The notes under the pieces are model-generated. The model was not told where the DNA came from. It saw only the letters and a program-made list of their open reading frames with translations, and did no database searches. Position numbers and translations under genes: made by a program. Of a stretch of 60,677 nucleotides of DNA, positions 14,097 to 22,908 are shown in pieces; position 1 is the first letter of the stretch, and every line of letters begins with the position of its first letter. Source of the DNA: Bacteroidaceae bacterium. Its GTDB lineage: Bacteria > Bacteroidota > Bacteroidia > Bacteroidales > Bacteroidaceae. The stretch is taken from the NCBI GenBank assembly GCA_017429525.1, contig JAFROT010000011.1:1-60677 (forward strand), read 5' to 3'.

Positions 14097-15070
14097 TTCT
14101 TTACCTCCCCGAAGCGTTTAGGTTTAACATAAGTGTTGATGAGCGGCGTGAAGCCATTCATGATGAGGATGGCGAAGCTCATGCCCTCGGGATAGCTGCC
14201 GAAGTCGCGGATGAGGACCGTCAGCACACCAATGGCGCAGCCGTAGATGAGCTGACCACGGGCAGTCATCGGTGAGGTGACATAGTCGGTAGCCATGAAG
14301 CAGGCGCCGAGCATCAGACCGCCGGAGAGGATGACCTGAACGGGGTTGGCGTAGCTGGGATCGATGAGGTGGAAGATACCTGCCAGCACGAAGACCGTAG
14401 CGAGGATTGACACGGGGATGTGCCAGGTGATGATCTTCTTCCAGAGCATGAAGCAGCAGCCGATGAGCAGGCACAGGGCACTGACCTCACCGAGCGAACC
14501 GCCCGTCTGACCCACGAGCATGTCGAAAGCCGAAGGAAGTTGGTCGAGGTAGGAAGTGTCGCCTTCCTTAATTGCCAATTTCATCAGAGCGAGCGGTGTA
14601 GCACCCGTCTCAGCATCCACATAACCCATTTGTCCGCTGAGCGGCCATGAGGTCATCTGCACGGGGAAAGAAATCAGCAGGAAGACACGACCGACGAGTG
14701 CAGGGTTAAAGGGGTTGCAGCCCAGGCCACCGAAGGTCAGCTTGCCGATGCCAATGGCCACAAGGGCACCAATGATGATAATCCATATGGGAAGGTTGGA
14801 GGGCAGGTTGAAGCCGAGCAGCAGACCCGTCAGGACAGCGCTGCCGTCGCAGATGGTCAGGCGCTCGCGCCCCAAGATGAAGCGTGTAATAGCCCACTCA
14901 AAGAACACGCATGCAGCCACCGACGTAGCGAGGACGATGGCAGACCCCAGTCCGAAGAAGTAGAGCGAGGCAATCAGCGCAGGAATAAGGGCAATGCACA
15001 CGCCGTACATATTCTTCTGCACCGAATCGCCGCCATGGACGTGGGGTGATAGGGAAATGATTGGTTTCAT
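14093..15070 (-). CDS. rnfD: Rnf electron transport complex subunit D
   Basis: This 325-residue polytopic protein belongs to the RnfD/NqrB family. It has about eight hydrophobic segments, the covalent-FMN motif ETGATPLALMK and the conserved FGGLGCNPFNPALVGRVF region. It is thought to couple electron flow to ion movement together with RnfA and RnfE. It overlaps rnfG by 4 bases and is separated from rnfC by a 140-bp palindromic element. Confidence 0.96.
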   Translation of the reverse strand: MKPIISLSPHVHGGDSVQKNMYGVCIALIPALIASLYFFGLGSAIVLATSVAACVFFEWAITRFILGRERLTICDGSAVLTGLLLGFNLPSNLPIWIIIIGALVAIGIGKLTFGGLGCNPFNPALVGRVFLLISFPVQMTSWPLSGQMGYVDAETGATPLALMKLAIKEGDTSYLDQLPSAFDMLVGQTGGSLGEVSALCLLIGCCFMLWKKIITWHIPVSILATVFVLAGIFHLIDPSYANPVQVILSGGLMLGACFMATDYVTSPMTARGQLIYGCAIGVLTVLIRDFGSYPEGMSFAILIMNGFTPLINTYVKPKRFGEVKK

Positions 15071-15076
15071 AAGATA

Positions 15077-15216
15077 AGACCCCCTCCCCGCTCCCCCTCA
15101 AGGGGGAGAGTAGAATGTATCTGAGCGAAAGAGGTTTTCAGGGTCATTTTATTTATATGATTACTATTCTTGAAAAGTTACCACCCCCTCCCTAAGGGAG
15201 GGTGAGGGGTGGGTCT
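15077..15216. repeat. AGACCC...GGGTCT palindromic element, copy 2
   Basis: It has the same ends and the same middle motifs as 12623-12775, in the same orientation. It occupies nearly the whole gap between rnfC and rnfD. Inverted termini (AGACCC and GGGTCT) and about 150-bp length make it MITE-like. Confidence 0.85.
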
Positions 15217-15219
15217 TTT

Positions 15220-16590
15220 TTATTTTTTACCGATAGCCTCCATGTGGCGTGCCTTGATGATACCCATGACGGTCTGCTTGGCAACACGGATGTTGTCGAG
15301 AAGCGGACGGTTGGAGGGGCAAGTGAAGGCGCAGGAACCACATTCGATACAAGAGGTGACGTCGTTCTTCTCGCATCCGTCCCAATCCTTTAGACGGGTG
15401 TAGGAAGCTAGGAGGTAAGGCTCAAGGCCCATCGGGCATGCGCTGACGCACTTGGCACAACGGATGCAGGGGCTGACCTCGCCACGACGACTCTCCTTCT
15501 CGGTCATCAACAACAAGCCGCTGGAACCTTTCGTCACAGGCACTTCGAGCGACATCAGCGCACGTCCCATCATGGGGCCGCCACCAATGATCTTGCCTGT
15601 ATCTGCGGGCAGACCACCAGCCTCGTCAATGAGCTGCTGCATGGGAGTGCCAATACGAGCGAGGAAGTTGGAGGGTTTAGCTACACTTTTACCCGTCACG
15701 GTTATAATGCGTTCAATCAAGGGCTTATTCTTCGTGACGGCTTCGTAGATGGCATAGACGGTTCCCACGTTCTGCACGATAGCGCCCACGTTGATGGGCA
15801 GTGCAGGAGGTGCAGGCACCTGACGCCCGATGACAGCGTCGATGAGCTGTTTCTCGCCACCCTGCGGGTACTTGACCTTCAAGGGCACGACCTCGATGCC
15901 AGGGTACTGAGCAGCCTTCTCTTTCAACAGATTGGTGAGCAACTGGATGGCATCGGGCTTGTTCATCTCGATGCCGATGTAAGCCTTCGGGCAATTGACA
16001 GCATGCTTGATGAGCTGAATACCGACGAGGATTTGTTCGGGTTTCTCGAGCATCAGGCGATGGTCGGCTGTCAGGTAGGGTTCACACTCTACGGCATTGA
16101 CGATGATAGCCTCAGCTTTTGTACCCGGAGGGGGCATCAGTTTCACACCTGTGGGGAAGGTTGCACCACCCATACCAACAATACCAGCAGCCTTGATTCG
16201 ACTGACGACTTCTTCGGCAGTAATGGTCCCGAGATCCTTGAATGTCACAAGCTTGTCAGAGCGGTCAATCGACTCCAACCACTCATCGCCCTCTACATCA
16301 ACGACGACGGCCATACGGCGTGTGCCACTGCTGTCGAGCACGGCATCAACCTTGTTGACCTTACCGCTGACGCTGGAAAAGACGGGCACCGAGAGGCCCT
16401 TGCCAGCTTCGCCAAGGAGTGTACCGACCTTGACTTCATCGCCCTTCTTGACGACAGGCACGGCGGGCGCACCGATATGCTGGAACATCGAGAAGACAGC
16501 CTGCTTGGGGATGGCAGCAGTACGGATGGGCTCAGCTGCCGATAATTTATTCTCTGCGGGATGAACACCGCCAATCTTAAATGTCTTCAT
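15220..16590 (-). CDS. rnfC: Rnf electron transport complex subunit C
   Basis: This 456-residue peripheral subunit is the NADH-side protein of the Rnf complex. It has an N-terminal barrel-sandwich region (FKIGGVHPAENKLSA), the NADH/FMN-binding region with GIVGMGGATFPTGVKLMPP and VNAVECEPYLTADHRLM, and two 4Fe-4S motifs at the C-terminus (CIRCAKCVSACPMG and CIECGSCAFTCPSNRP). It lacks the long Ala/Lys-rich C-terminal extension seen in enterobacterial RnfC. It is separated from rnfB by two bases. Confidence 0.97.
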   Translation of the reverse strand: MKTFKIGGVHPAENKLSAAEPIRTAAIPKQAVFSMFQHIGAPAVPVVKKGDEVKVGTLLGEAGKGLSVPVFSSVSGKVNKVDAVLDSSGTRRMAVVVDVEGDEWLESIDRSDKLVTFKDLGTITAEEVVSRIKAAGIVGMGGATFPTGVKLMPPPGTKAEAIIVNAVECEPYLTADHRLMLEKPEQILVGIQLIKHAVNCPKAYIGIEMNKPDAIQLLTNLLKEKAAQYPGIEVVPLKVKYPQGGEKQLIDAVIGRQVPAPPALPINVGAIVQNVGTVYAIYEAVTKNKPLIERIITVTGKSVAKPSNFLARIGTPMQQLIDEAGGLPADTGKIIGGGPMMGRALMSLEVPVTKGSSGLLLMTEKESRRGEVSPCIRCAKCVSACPMGLEPYLLASYTRLKDWDGCEKNDVTSCIECGSCAFTCPSNRPLLDNIRVAKQTVMGIIKARHMEAIGKK

Positions 16591-16592
16591 GA

Positions 16593-17567
16593 TTATTGTT
16601 CTTTTGCGGGTTCAACATTCGCCGTCGGCGAACCGGCGGGCACAGTGGCTTCATTTACAGCAGGCTTCTCAGCGGCAGGAACTGCGGGCTTTGCAGCGGC
16701 AGCGGGTTTCTCGGCTGCAGATGCCTCAGCCTTCGGCTTACGGGGCGGGAAGTTGAAAGCGTGGATAGCGTTCTGCGGACATTCGTCCTCGCACTTGCGG
16801 CAGAGTTTGCACTTCTCAGCATCAATGTGAGCGAGGTTGGCGTCGACGGTGATAGCCTCGAACTTGCAGACCTTCACGCACTTCTGGCAGGCGATACAGC
16901 CAACGCTGCAAGCCTTGCGCGTCACGGCGCCCTTGTCCTTGTTGTTGCAAAGCACAACAACGCGGCGGTTCTTCAGACCCTTCAGGCGGATTTCGATGAC
17001 GCCGCGCGGACAAGCCTTGGAGCAGGCACCGCAAGCAGTACATTTCTCTTCGTCCACCTCGGGCAGTCCCGTCTCGGGGTTCATGTGGATGGCGTCGAAC
17101 TGGCAGGCTGCCACACAGTCGCCACAGCCCAGACAGCCATAGGCACAAGCTGTCTCGCCCGAGCCAAGCATCTGCTGCACACGGCAGCTCTGTGCGCCGT
17201 CGAATTCGGCGATACGGGGACGGCTCTCGCACGTGCCATTGCATCGCACCACAGCGACTTTTGGAGCACTAGCCTCAGCCTTCATGCCAAGGATGTCGGC
17301 CACTTTCTCCATGACGGGCTGTCCGCCTACGGGGCAGAGCAGTCCCTCGAGCGAGCCCTTGTCGGCAGCCTTCACGCATGCTCCGGCAAAACCTGAGCAG
17401 CCAGGGAAGCCACAACCGCCACAGTTGGCCTGAGGCAGCACTTCGGCGACCTTTCCGATGCGCTCGTCTTCATGAACAGCGAACTTCTTGGCTGCCAGGA
17501 ACAAGATGAGCGCACTCACCAAGCCTATGGCTCCAAGAACAATCACTGCAATCAGGATTACATTCAT
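16593..17567 (-). CDS. rnfB: Rnf electron transport complex subunit B (ferredoxin-type)
   Basis: This 324-residue protein accepts or donates ferredoxin electrons. It has an N-terminal membrane anchor (LIAVIVLGAIGLVSALILFL), a 4Fe-4S motif of the CGGCGFPGCSGF type, and several ferredoxin motifs (CGDCVAACQFDA, CTACGACSKACPRG, CIACQKCVKVCKFEA, CKLCRKCEDECPQNA). An Ala/Pro/Glu-rich tail of about 45 residues follows (AEKPAAAAKPAVPAAEKPAV). It is the first Rnf gene after rseC. Confidence 0.97.
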   Translation of the reverse strand: MNVILIAVIVLGAIGLVSALILFLAAKKFAVHEDERIGKVAEVLPQANCGGCGFPGCSGFAGACVKAADKGSLEGLLCPVGGQPVMEKVADILGMKAEASAPKVAVVRCNGTCESRPRIAEFDGAQSCRVQQMLGSGETACAYGCLGCGDCVAACQFDAIHMNPETGLPEVDEEKCTACGACSKACPRGVIEIRLKGLKNRRVVVLCNNKDKGAVTRKACSVGCIACQKCVKVCKFEAITVDANLAHIDAEKCKLCRKCEDECPQNAIHAFNFPPRKPKAEASAAEKPAAAAKPAVPAAEKPAVNEATVPAGSPTANVEPAKEQ

Positions 17568-17619
17568 AATGGTTTAAAATTTTATAGTTGTTTAGTTGTT
17601 TATTTGACGAGTTGATAGC

Positions 17620-18057
17620 TTATATATTGTCAGCTAATGTGTCAGTTATCCGAAATGAGAAACGGCTTTGCAAGCGTTTTCTCAAGACGAGATAGACAAA
17701 GAGATAGTAAAGAATAACGGTCAGCAGCGACCACAGAGCTCCCTGAACCTCGCTGCCCGTCAGACGGACGATAATGAACAGCACAGGCAACAGCAGTATG
17801 AGCGGCAAGCCATAGGCAAGCAGGGCAGCCAGGCGCCCATCAGAGAGACGACCTTCTAACACGACCTTCTGCCCCACCCTATACTGGCGGGCATCGGCGG
17901 CGTGCACTTCCACTACTTTTTCTTTGGCCTCTGCGCTGGAGCACATAGCCTTTGCGGCACAACCCGAGCACGCCGACGACTGCAGAATCGTCACGTGAAC
18001 GGATTCGCCTACAACCTGTTTAACAACACCTTCGTGGGTGATTAATTCATTCCTCAT
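17620..18057 (-). CDS. rseC: SoxR-reducing/RseC family protein
   Basis: This 145-residue protein has an N-terminal domain with a cysteine motif (CSGCAAKAMC) and two membrane helices (LAALLAYGLPLILLLPVLFI and LLTVILYYLFVYLVL). It matches the RseC/MucC family, which is often co-transcribed with Rnf and has been linked to SoxR reduction in E. coli. The frame is open to an ATG at 18093, but a TATCTTTG promoter box lies at 18100-18093, so the ATG at 18057 (MRNELITHEGVV) is the likely start. It leads the rnf operon. Confidence 0.88.
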   Translation of the reverse strand: MRNELITHEGVVKQVVGESVHVTILQSSACSGCAAKAMCSSAEAKEKVVEVHAADARQYRVGQKVVLEGRLSDGRLAALLAYGLPLILLLPVLFIIVRLTGSEVQGALWSLLTVILYYLFVYLVLRKRLQSRFSFRITDTLADNI

Positions 18058-18092
18058 CTCGTTTTGTAATGCATACTTTGCAAAAAGCGCCA

Positions 18093-18100
18093 CAAAGATA
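18093..18100 (-). promoter_or_regulatory. -7 box of the rseC-rnf operon promoter
   Basis: On the minus strand TATCTTTG matches the -7 consensus and lies 35 bases upstream of the ATG at 18057. No clear -33 box was found. Confidence 0.55.
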
Positions 18101-18204
18101 ACACTTTTTAATGAGGTTTACGCGCGCGAGAGGCAGTTTTTTCAAGAAACCATATTCTTTTCAGAATATTTAACAACTCAAGCACATCATGGCGTATAAC
18201 AAAG

Positions 18205-18232
18205 AGAGGCGCAGCTTCACAGCTACGCCTCT
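18205..18232 (-). terminator. Terminator downstream of rpsP
   Basis: AGAGGCGCAGCT and AGCTACGCCTCT pair around TCAC. On the minus strand the stem is followed by ctttgtt. It separates rpsP from the start of the rnf operon. Confidence 0.7.
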
Positions 18233-18281
18233 TGTGTATGTTTGTTTGGAAGTATTGTAATTTTGTTGGAAGCTGTTGGGT

Positions 18282-18833
18282 TTAAGCTTCTGCGGGAGCC
18301 TCCTCTGTTTGGGGTTCCTCAACAGCAGCCTCAGCCTGAGCAGCAGCCTCGGCCTCTGCCTTAGCAGCAGCCTCAGCAGCCTTCTTGTCGGCTACTTTTT
18401 TAGCGATCTCTTCATTGGTCTTCTTCTCTGCTTCGAGAGCGGCAGCAGCAGCAGCCTTCTTGTCGGCAGCGACCTTATCCTCAACAGCCTTGAGGCCCTT
18501 CTGACGATCGGCCTTCCAAGCGTTGAACTTGATTTGTGCGGTTGCCTCATCGAATGCGCCTTTCTTGACGCCACCACGGAGGTGCTTCATGAGGTAAACA
18601 CCTTCACCGGAGAGGATGTTGCGCACGGTGTCCGTGGGCTGCGCACCCGTCTCAACCCAGTAGAGGGCACGATCGAATTTCAAATCTACAGTGGCAGGAT
18701 TGGTGTTAGGATTGTAGGTACCAATCTTTTCTGTAAACTTACCGTCGCGCGGAGCTCTTACATCAGCAACGACGATGCTGTAGAAAGCGTAGCTCTTACG
18801 GCCATGACGTTGCAATCTGATTTTAGTTGCCAT
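18282..18833 (-). CDS. rpsP: 30S ribosomal protein S16
   Basis: This 183-residue protein begins [20 protein letters not shown] and contains [15 protein letters not shown] and [13 protein letters not shown], diagnostic of S16. The core is about 85 residues. The C-terminal half is a highly charged Ala/Lys/Glu-rich extension, a known trait of Bacteroidetes S16. It is a single gene with a canonical promoter and its own terminator. Confidence 0.98.
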   Translation of the reverse strand: MATKIRLQRHGRKSYAFYSIVVADVRAPRDGKFTEKIGTYNPNTNPATVDLKFDRALYWVETGAQPTDTVRNILSGEGVYLMKHLRGGVKKGAFDEATAQIKFNAWKADRQKGLKAVEDKVAADKKAAAAAALEAEKKTNEEIAKKVADKKAAEAAAKAEAEAAAQAEAAVEEPQTEEAPAEA

Positions 18834-18894
18834 AAATGTTTAATAATGAGTTAATAGGTTTGAAACTTATGCTGCCAACTCGTGACAGCGGGCG

Positions 18895-18926
18895 CAAAGG
18901 TACGACTTTCCGCCGACATGACCAAA
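18895..18926 (-). promoter_or_regulatory. rpsP promoter
   Basis: On the minus strand TTTG (18926-18923) and TACCTTTG (18902-18895) are 20 bases apart, the canonical Bacteroidetes spacing. The leader to the ATG is about 57 bases. Confidence 0.8.
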
Positions 18927-18961
18927 CTTTTTGGCTAATAAAACTTAAAATTTTCCGTTTC

Positions 18962-18993
18962 TTTGGTTTTTTCGATAGCTTATGCTATCTTTG
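18962..18993 (+). promoter_or_regulatory. Phosphohexomutase promoter
   Basis: TTTG (18962-18965) and TATCTTTG (18986-18993) are separated by 20 bases. The leader to the ATG at 19080 is about 80 bases. Confidence 0.82.
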
Positions 18994-19079
18994 CAGTGCG
19001 ATAAAGCTAAATCCGTAGAGCGAGAAACCGCAACAAGCATAAAAAACAATTTAATCTCCTTATAATAAAAAGTTAACGA

Positions 19080-20825
19080 ATGGACAACGATTTGATTAAA
19101 AGCTGTGAGGCCAAAGCCCAAGAGTGGCTGTCCTCACCTGTCTATGACGAACAGACAAAAGCTGAAGTGAAAGCCCTGATCGACGCCGAGGACAAGACGG
19201 CGCTGGTGGACGCATTCTACCAGAGTCTGGAGTTCGGAACCGGCGGTCTGCGCGGCATCATGGGTGTCGGCACCAACCGCATGAACCGCTACATCGTAGG
19301 CGCTGCTACACAAGGCTTCGCCAATTACATCCTGAAAGCCTTCCCCGGCCGTACGGATCTGGCCGTGGTCGTAGGCCACGACTGCCGCAACCATGGTCGC
19401 GAGTTTGCTGAGACAGTGGCTGCCATCTTCTCGGCCAACGGCATCAAGGTCTATCTCTTCGAGAGCCTGCGTCCTACCCCCGAGATTTCCTTCGCTATCC
19501 GCCAACTCCACGCACAGGCTGGTGTCAATGTCACCGCCTCACACAACCCGAAGGAGTACAATGGCTACAAGGCATATTGGGAGGATGGTGCACAGGTGCT
19601 CAGCCCGCATGACACAGGCATCATCGACGAAGTGAACAAGGTGAACATCGAGGACGTGAAGTTCCAAGGCAACCCCGACCTCATCCAGATTATCGGTGGC
19701 GAGATGGACTGGGACTACCTGCAGGCCGTCAAGGAAGCCATGGTAGACCAGGAAGTCATCAACCGCCAGAAGGACCTGAACATCGTCTACACCCCACTCC
19801 ACGGCACCGGCCGCGTCATCATCCCCGAGGCCCTGCGCTCATGGGGCTTCCAGAACATCCATGTCGTGCCCGAGCAGATGGTCATCGATGGCAACTTCCC
19901 CACCGTCGTCTCGCCTAACCCTGAGAACTCTGAGGCCATGACCCTGGGCATGAAGCTGGGCACGAAGCTCAACGCTGACCTAGTCATCGCCAGCGACCCC
20001 GATGCTGACCGTCTAGCCATCGTATGCCGCAACCCGAAGGGCGAATGGGAGATTCTCAACGGCAACCAGACCTGCATGATGTTCGCTTGGTACATCATCG
20101 CCAACAAGAAGAAACTGGGTCAGCTCAAGGGCAACGAATTCCTCGTCAAGACCATCGTCACTACGGAACTCATCAAGAAGATTGCCGACAAGAACGGCGT
20201 CGAGATGATGGACTGCTACACAGGCTTCAAGTGGATTGCAGCCCTTATTCGTGAGAACGAAGGCATCAAGAAGTACATCGGTGGCGGTGAAGAGAGTTTC
20301 GGCTTCCTGCCATTTGACAAGGTTCGCGACAAGGACAGCCCCGCATCCATCTGTCTCATCTGCGAGATTGCTGCATGGGCCAAGGACAATGGCAAGACGC
20401 TGTACGACCTGCTGATGGACATCTACCTCGAATACGGCTTCACGCTCAACAACACCGTCAACGTGGTTCGTCCAGGTAAGACAGGTGCCGACGAGATCAA
20501 GCAGATGATGGTAGACTTCCGTGGTGCCAAGGCTCCGAAGACGCTCGGTGGTTCCAAGGTCATCTGCACGAAGGATTACCAAGCCCTCACGGCTACTGAC
20601 GGCGAAGGCAATGTCACCAAGCTCGACATGCCTGCTACCTCCAACGTCCTGCAGTGGTTCACCGAGGACGGCACCAAGGTCAGCGTTCGCCCCAGCGGCA
20701 CTGAACCTAAGATCAAGTTCTACATCGAAGCACCCGCCGAGATGCATTGCCCGAAGTGCTACCCCGCAGCCTGCGAGGAAGGCATGGACAAAGTCAAGGC
20801 CGTGTGCAAGGATCTGGGAATCTAA
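19080..20825 (+). CDS. Phospho-sugar mutase (phosphoglucomutase/phosphomannomutase)
   Basis: This 581-residue enzyme belongs to the alpha-D-phosphohexomutase superfamily and should interconvert hexose 1- and 6-phosphates. The four active-site loops are present: the phosphoserine loop TASHNPKEYNGYKAYW, the metal loop SDPDADRLAIV, the sugar loop GGGEESFGFLP and the phosphate loop RPSGTEPKIKFY. Length fits the PgcA-like type of Firmicutes and Bacteroidetes. The gene ends 10 bases before nudC, so both are probably transcribed from the promoter at 18962. Confidence 0.96.
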   Translation: MDNDLIKSCEAKAQEWLSSPVYDEQTKAEVKALIDAEDKTALVDAFYQSLEFGTGGLRGIMGVGTNRMNRYIVGAATQGFANYILKAFPGRTDLAVVVGHDCRNHGREFAETVAAIFSANGIKVYLFESLRPTPEISFAIRQLHAQAGVNVTASHNPKEYNGYKAYWEDGAQVLSPHDTGIIDEVNKVNIEDVKFQGNPDLIQIIGGEMDWDYLQAVKEAMVDQEVINRQKDLNIVYTPLHGTGRVIIPEALRSWGFQNIHVVPEQMVIDGNFPTVVSPNPENSEAMTLGMKLGTKLNADLVIASDPDADRLAIVCRNPKGEWEILNGNQTCMMFAWYIIANKKKLGQLKGNEFLVKTIVTTELIKKIADKNGVEMMDCYTGFKWIAALIRENEGIKKYIGGGEESFGFLPFDKVRDKDSPASICLICEIAAWAKDNGKTLYDLLMDIYLEYGFTLNNTVNVVRPGKTGADEIKQMMVDFRGAKAPKTLGGSKVICTKDYQALTATDGEGNVTKLDMPATSNVLQWFTEDGTKVSVRPSGTEPKIKFYIEAPAEMHCPKCYPAACEEGMDKVKAVCKDLGI

Positions 20826-20835
20826 CGATCTGGAA

Positions 20836-21603
20836 ATGACCCGATATTTAGCATATTGCCAAGGGGATATTCTTCTCACATCCGAGGGGAATATCCCCTT
20901 GACCTTAGAATCCCTCACATTTCTGCAGCCATGGAACTTCGTGACGACCTTGCACATAGGCGATGACGAAGTGAAAATCATCAGGCTTGAGAAGCCTGTA
21001 ACAGAGGTTGAAGGCCTGCAGATGGTAGGGTTGCGCAAGACTTACGCTATCCTCAACGAGCACGACTATCAGCTGGCTGGCAAAGGTGCCGAGCTGCTCT
21101 ATTGGGATCAAGCCACTCGCTACTGCGGCTGCTGCGGCTCGCCGACTCGTTGGATGACCGACATCAGCAAGCGTTGTCCCGAATGTGGAAAGGAGTGGTG
21201 GCCGTCGGTATCTACGGCCATCATCGTGAGAATCACGCGAGAAACGCCTGACGGTTCATCCATCCTCCTCGTCCACGCCAAGAATTTTAGACGGCCCTTC
21301 CATGGACTTGTCGCCGGCTTTCTCGAGACAGGAGAATCGTTGGAGCAATGCGTGGAGCGAGAAGTGCGCGAAGAAACGGGCTTGCAGATCAAGAACCTCC
21401 GATACTTCGCATCACAGCCATGGCCCTACCCTTTCGGACTGATGGTAGGTTTCACGGCAGACTACGCCGGAGGAGAAGTTCACCTGCAAAAGGAAGAACT
21501 CAGCCAAGGCGGTTGGTTCACGCGCGACAATATGCCACCCATCCCCGACAAAGCCTCCATCGCCCGCCGGCTCATCGATGATTGGTTGGAACAGGGTGAA
21601 TAA
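20836..21603 (+). CDS. nudC: NAD(+) diphosphatase (Nudix)
   Basis: This 255-residue enzyme hydrolyses NADH/NAD to NMN(H) and AMP and may remove NAD caps from RNA. It has a four-cysteine zinc ribbon (CGCCGSPTRW and CPECGKEWWP) and a complete Nudix box (GFLETGESLEQCVEREVREE, then TGL), followed by SQPWPYPFGLMVGF, the SQPWPFPxS-type motif of NudC enzymes. The open frame extends far upstream but inside the mutase gene; the ATG at 20836 gives the normal N-terminus. A 13-bp inverted repeat (20860-20872 with 20889-20901) overlaps codons 9-22. Confidence 0.93.
   Translation: MTRYLAYCQGDILLTSEGNIPLTLESLTFLQPWNFVTTLHIGDDEVKIIRLEKPVTEVEGLQMVGLRKTYAILNEHDYQLAGKGAELLYWDQATRYCGCCGSPTRWMTDISKRCPECGKEWWPSVSTAIIVRITRETPDGSSILLVHAKNFRRPFHGLVAGFLETGESLEQCVEREVREETGLQIKNLRYFASQPWPYPFGLMVGFTADYAGGEVHLQKEELSQGGWFTRDNMPPIPDKASIARRLIDDWLEQGE
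20860..20901. repeat. 13-bp perfect inverted repeat in 5' part of nudC
   Basis: CAAGGGGATATTC and GAATATCCCCTTG flank 16 bases. In mRNA it would form a stable stem just after the start codon. It may affect translation or be chance in coding sequence. Confidence 0.6.
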
Positions 21604-21616
21604 GCCAAGGAACAAA

Positions 21617-21644
21617 AAAATGCAGCCATCCCGGCTGCATTTTT
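21617..21644. terminator. Bidirectional terminator
   Basis: AAAATGCAGCC and GGCTGCATTTTT pair around atccc, with A-rich and T-rich flanks. It serves nudC (plus) and the efflux operon (minus), which converge here. Confidence 0.9.
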
Positions 21645-21666
21645 ATTTTTCATCTTCTGCACCTGA

Positions 21667-22809
21667 TCATTGCTTATCCTTGTCGTCATCCGACAGGATT
21701 AAGCCACCGCGCACCTTTTCGTCCTTCTTTAAGCCCGTACGGATTTCGATATTGATGCCGTCTGAAAGGCCTGTGGTGACGGCACGGCGCTCGTAAACAG
21801 GTTCCTTGCTGCCAGCATCTTTGAGGACATAGACGAATGTGCTGTCGCCACTGAACTCCACAGCTGCCTCGGGGATGGTGATGACATGGTCAGCTTCCTC
21901 CAGAACGATGCTGGCCGTGGCGCTATAGCCACTTCGGATGAAACGTGCCGCTCCACCTTCGCTATCAGCGGGGACATTGACTGCAGCCTTGATTTCAAAC
22001 TGATTGGCACCACCTGTCGTAGCAGCGGCCTTAGGACTGATATATTCGAGGGCTGCCGAGAACTGAACATCCTGCAATGCACCTATCGAGATCTCCATGG
22101 GCATGCCCACCTTCAGACGTCCCACTTCGGTCTCGTCGATGTTACCACGGAAGATGAGATTGGTCATATCAGCGACTGAAGCAATGGTTGTACCATCGTT
22201 GAATGTATTACTGAGAATCACCGAGTTACCGACCTTAACAGGGACATCGAGGATAATTCCGCTGATGGTGCTTCGGACCAGCGTATTAGACGATGAGGCA
22301 TTCGATGCCGAGACGCCGTCGCGCGTCAGTTCCAGCTGCTCCTGCGCCACCTTAGCCTCCTCGCGCGCCTGGTTGTAGGTCTGGCGAACCTTCTCGTAGT
22401 CGTTAGCGCTGATGAGCCCTTTGTCATAAAGCGTCTTCTGGCGCTCATAGTCGGTCTTGGCCTGCTCCAGATTGACGCGCGACAGACGCACGCGGCTCTG
22501 CGCCGATGCCAGTTGGTTCATGTCGGGAATCACCTTCAGTTTAGCGATGACCTCACCTGCCTCGACGTGTTGTCCCGCCTCTTTGAGCAGTTCGGTGATG
22601 ATGCCGCTAATCTGAGGTTTCACAGCCACTTCGTCGCGAGGCTCAATCTTGCCCGTGACAACGGTTGTCTTGCTCAGATTCCTGACGCTGGGCGACAGCG
22701 TCTCATAACGCACCGGTTTAGGGCGCGAGTTGAGGTAGAGGAAGACAAACGTGCCGATGAAGAGAATCGCAACAAGGGCAGCTAAGAAGATGCGAAAGAA
22801 TTTTTTCAT
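21667..22809 (-). CDS. MacA-like periplasmic adaptor protein
   Basis: This 380-residue membrane-fusion protein has an N-terminal anchor helix (IFLAALVAILFIGTFVFLYL), a lipoyl/barrel-sandwich half (VAVKPQISGIITELLKEAGQ), a coiled-coil hairpin of about 90 residues (LSRVNLEQAKTDYERQKTLY) and a beta-barrel region (VGNSVILSNTFNDGTTIASV). It should link inner-membrane MacB-type permeases to a TolC-like channel, which is not in the window. It is the last gene of a four-gene minus-strand operon (ATPase, permease, permease, adaptor). Confidence 0.92.
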   Translation of the reverse strand: MKKFFRIFLAALVAILFIGTFVFLYLNSRPKPVRYETLSPSVRNLSKTTVVTGKIEPRDEVAVKPQISGIITELLKEAGQHVEAGEVIAKLKVIPDMNQLASAQSRVRLSRVNLEQAKTDYERQKTLYDKGLISANDYEKVRQTYNQAREEAKVAQEQLELTRDGVSASNASSSNTLVRSTISGIILDVPVKVGNSVILSNTFNDGTTIASVADMTNLIFRGNIDETEVGRLKVGMPMEISIGALQDVQFSAALEYISPKAAATTGGANQFEIKAAVNVPADSEGGAARFIRSGYSATASIVLEEADHVITIPEAAVEFSGDSTFVYVLKDAGSKEPVYERRAVTTGLSDGINIEIRTGLKKDEKVRGGLILSDDDKDKQ

Positions 22810-22908
22810 TGAACTATTGCTATTATTTATCTATGATTCATTTCTATCAGTTTTTCCGCTCGGCTCGATGGCACGCCCGAGCGAGCAAGAACTTTTCAAT
22901 TGCTTTTC

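Noticed and set aside
11999-17567. Na+-NQR operon
   Set aside because: RnfB with multiple ferredoxin motifs and RnfC with two 4Fe-4S motifs identify Rnf; NqrA and NqrF are absent.
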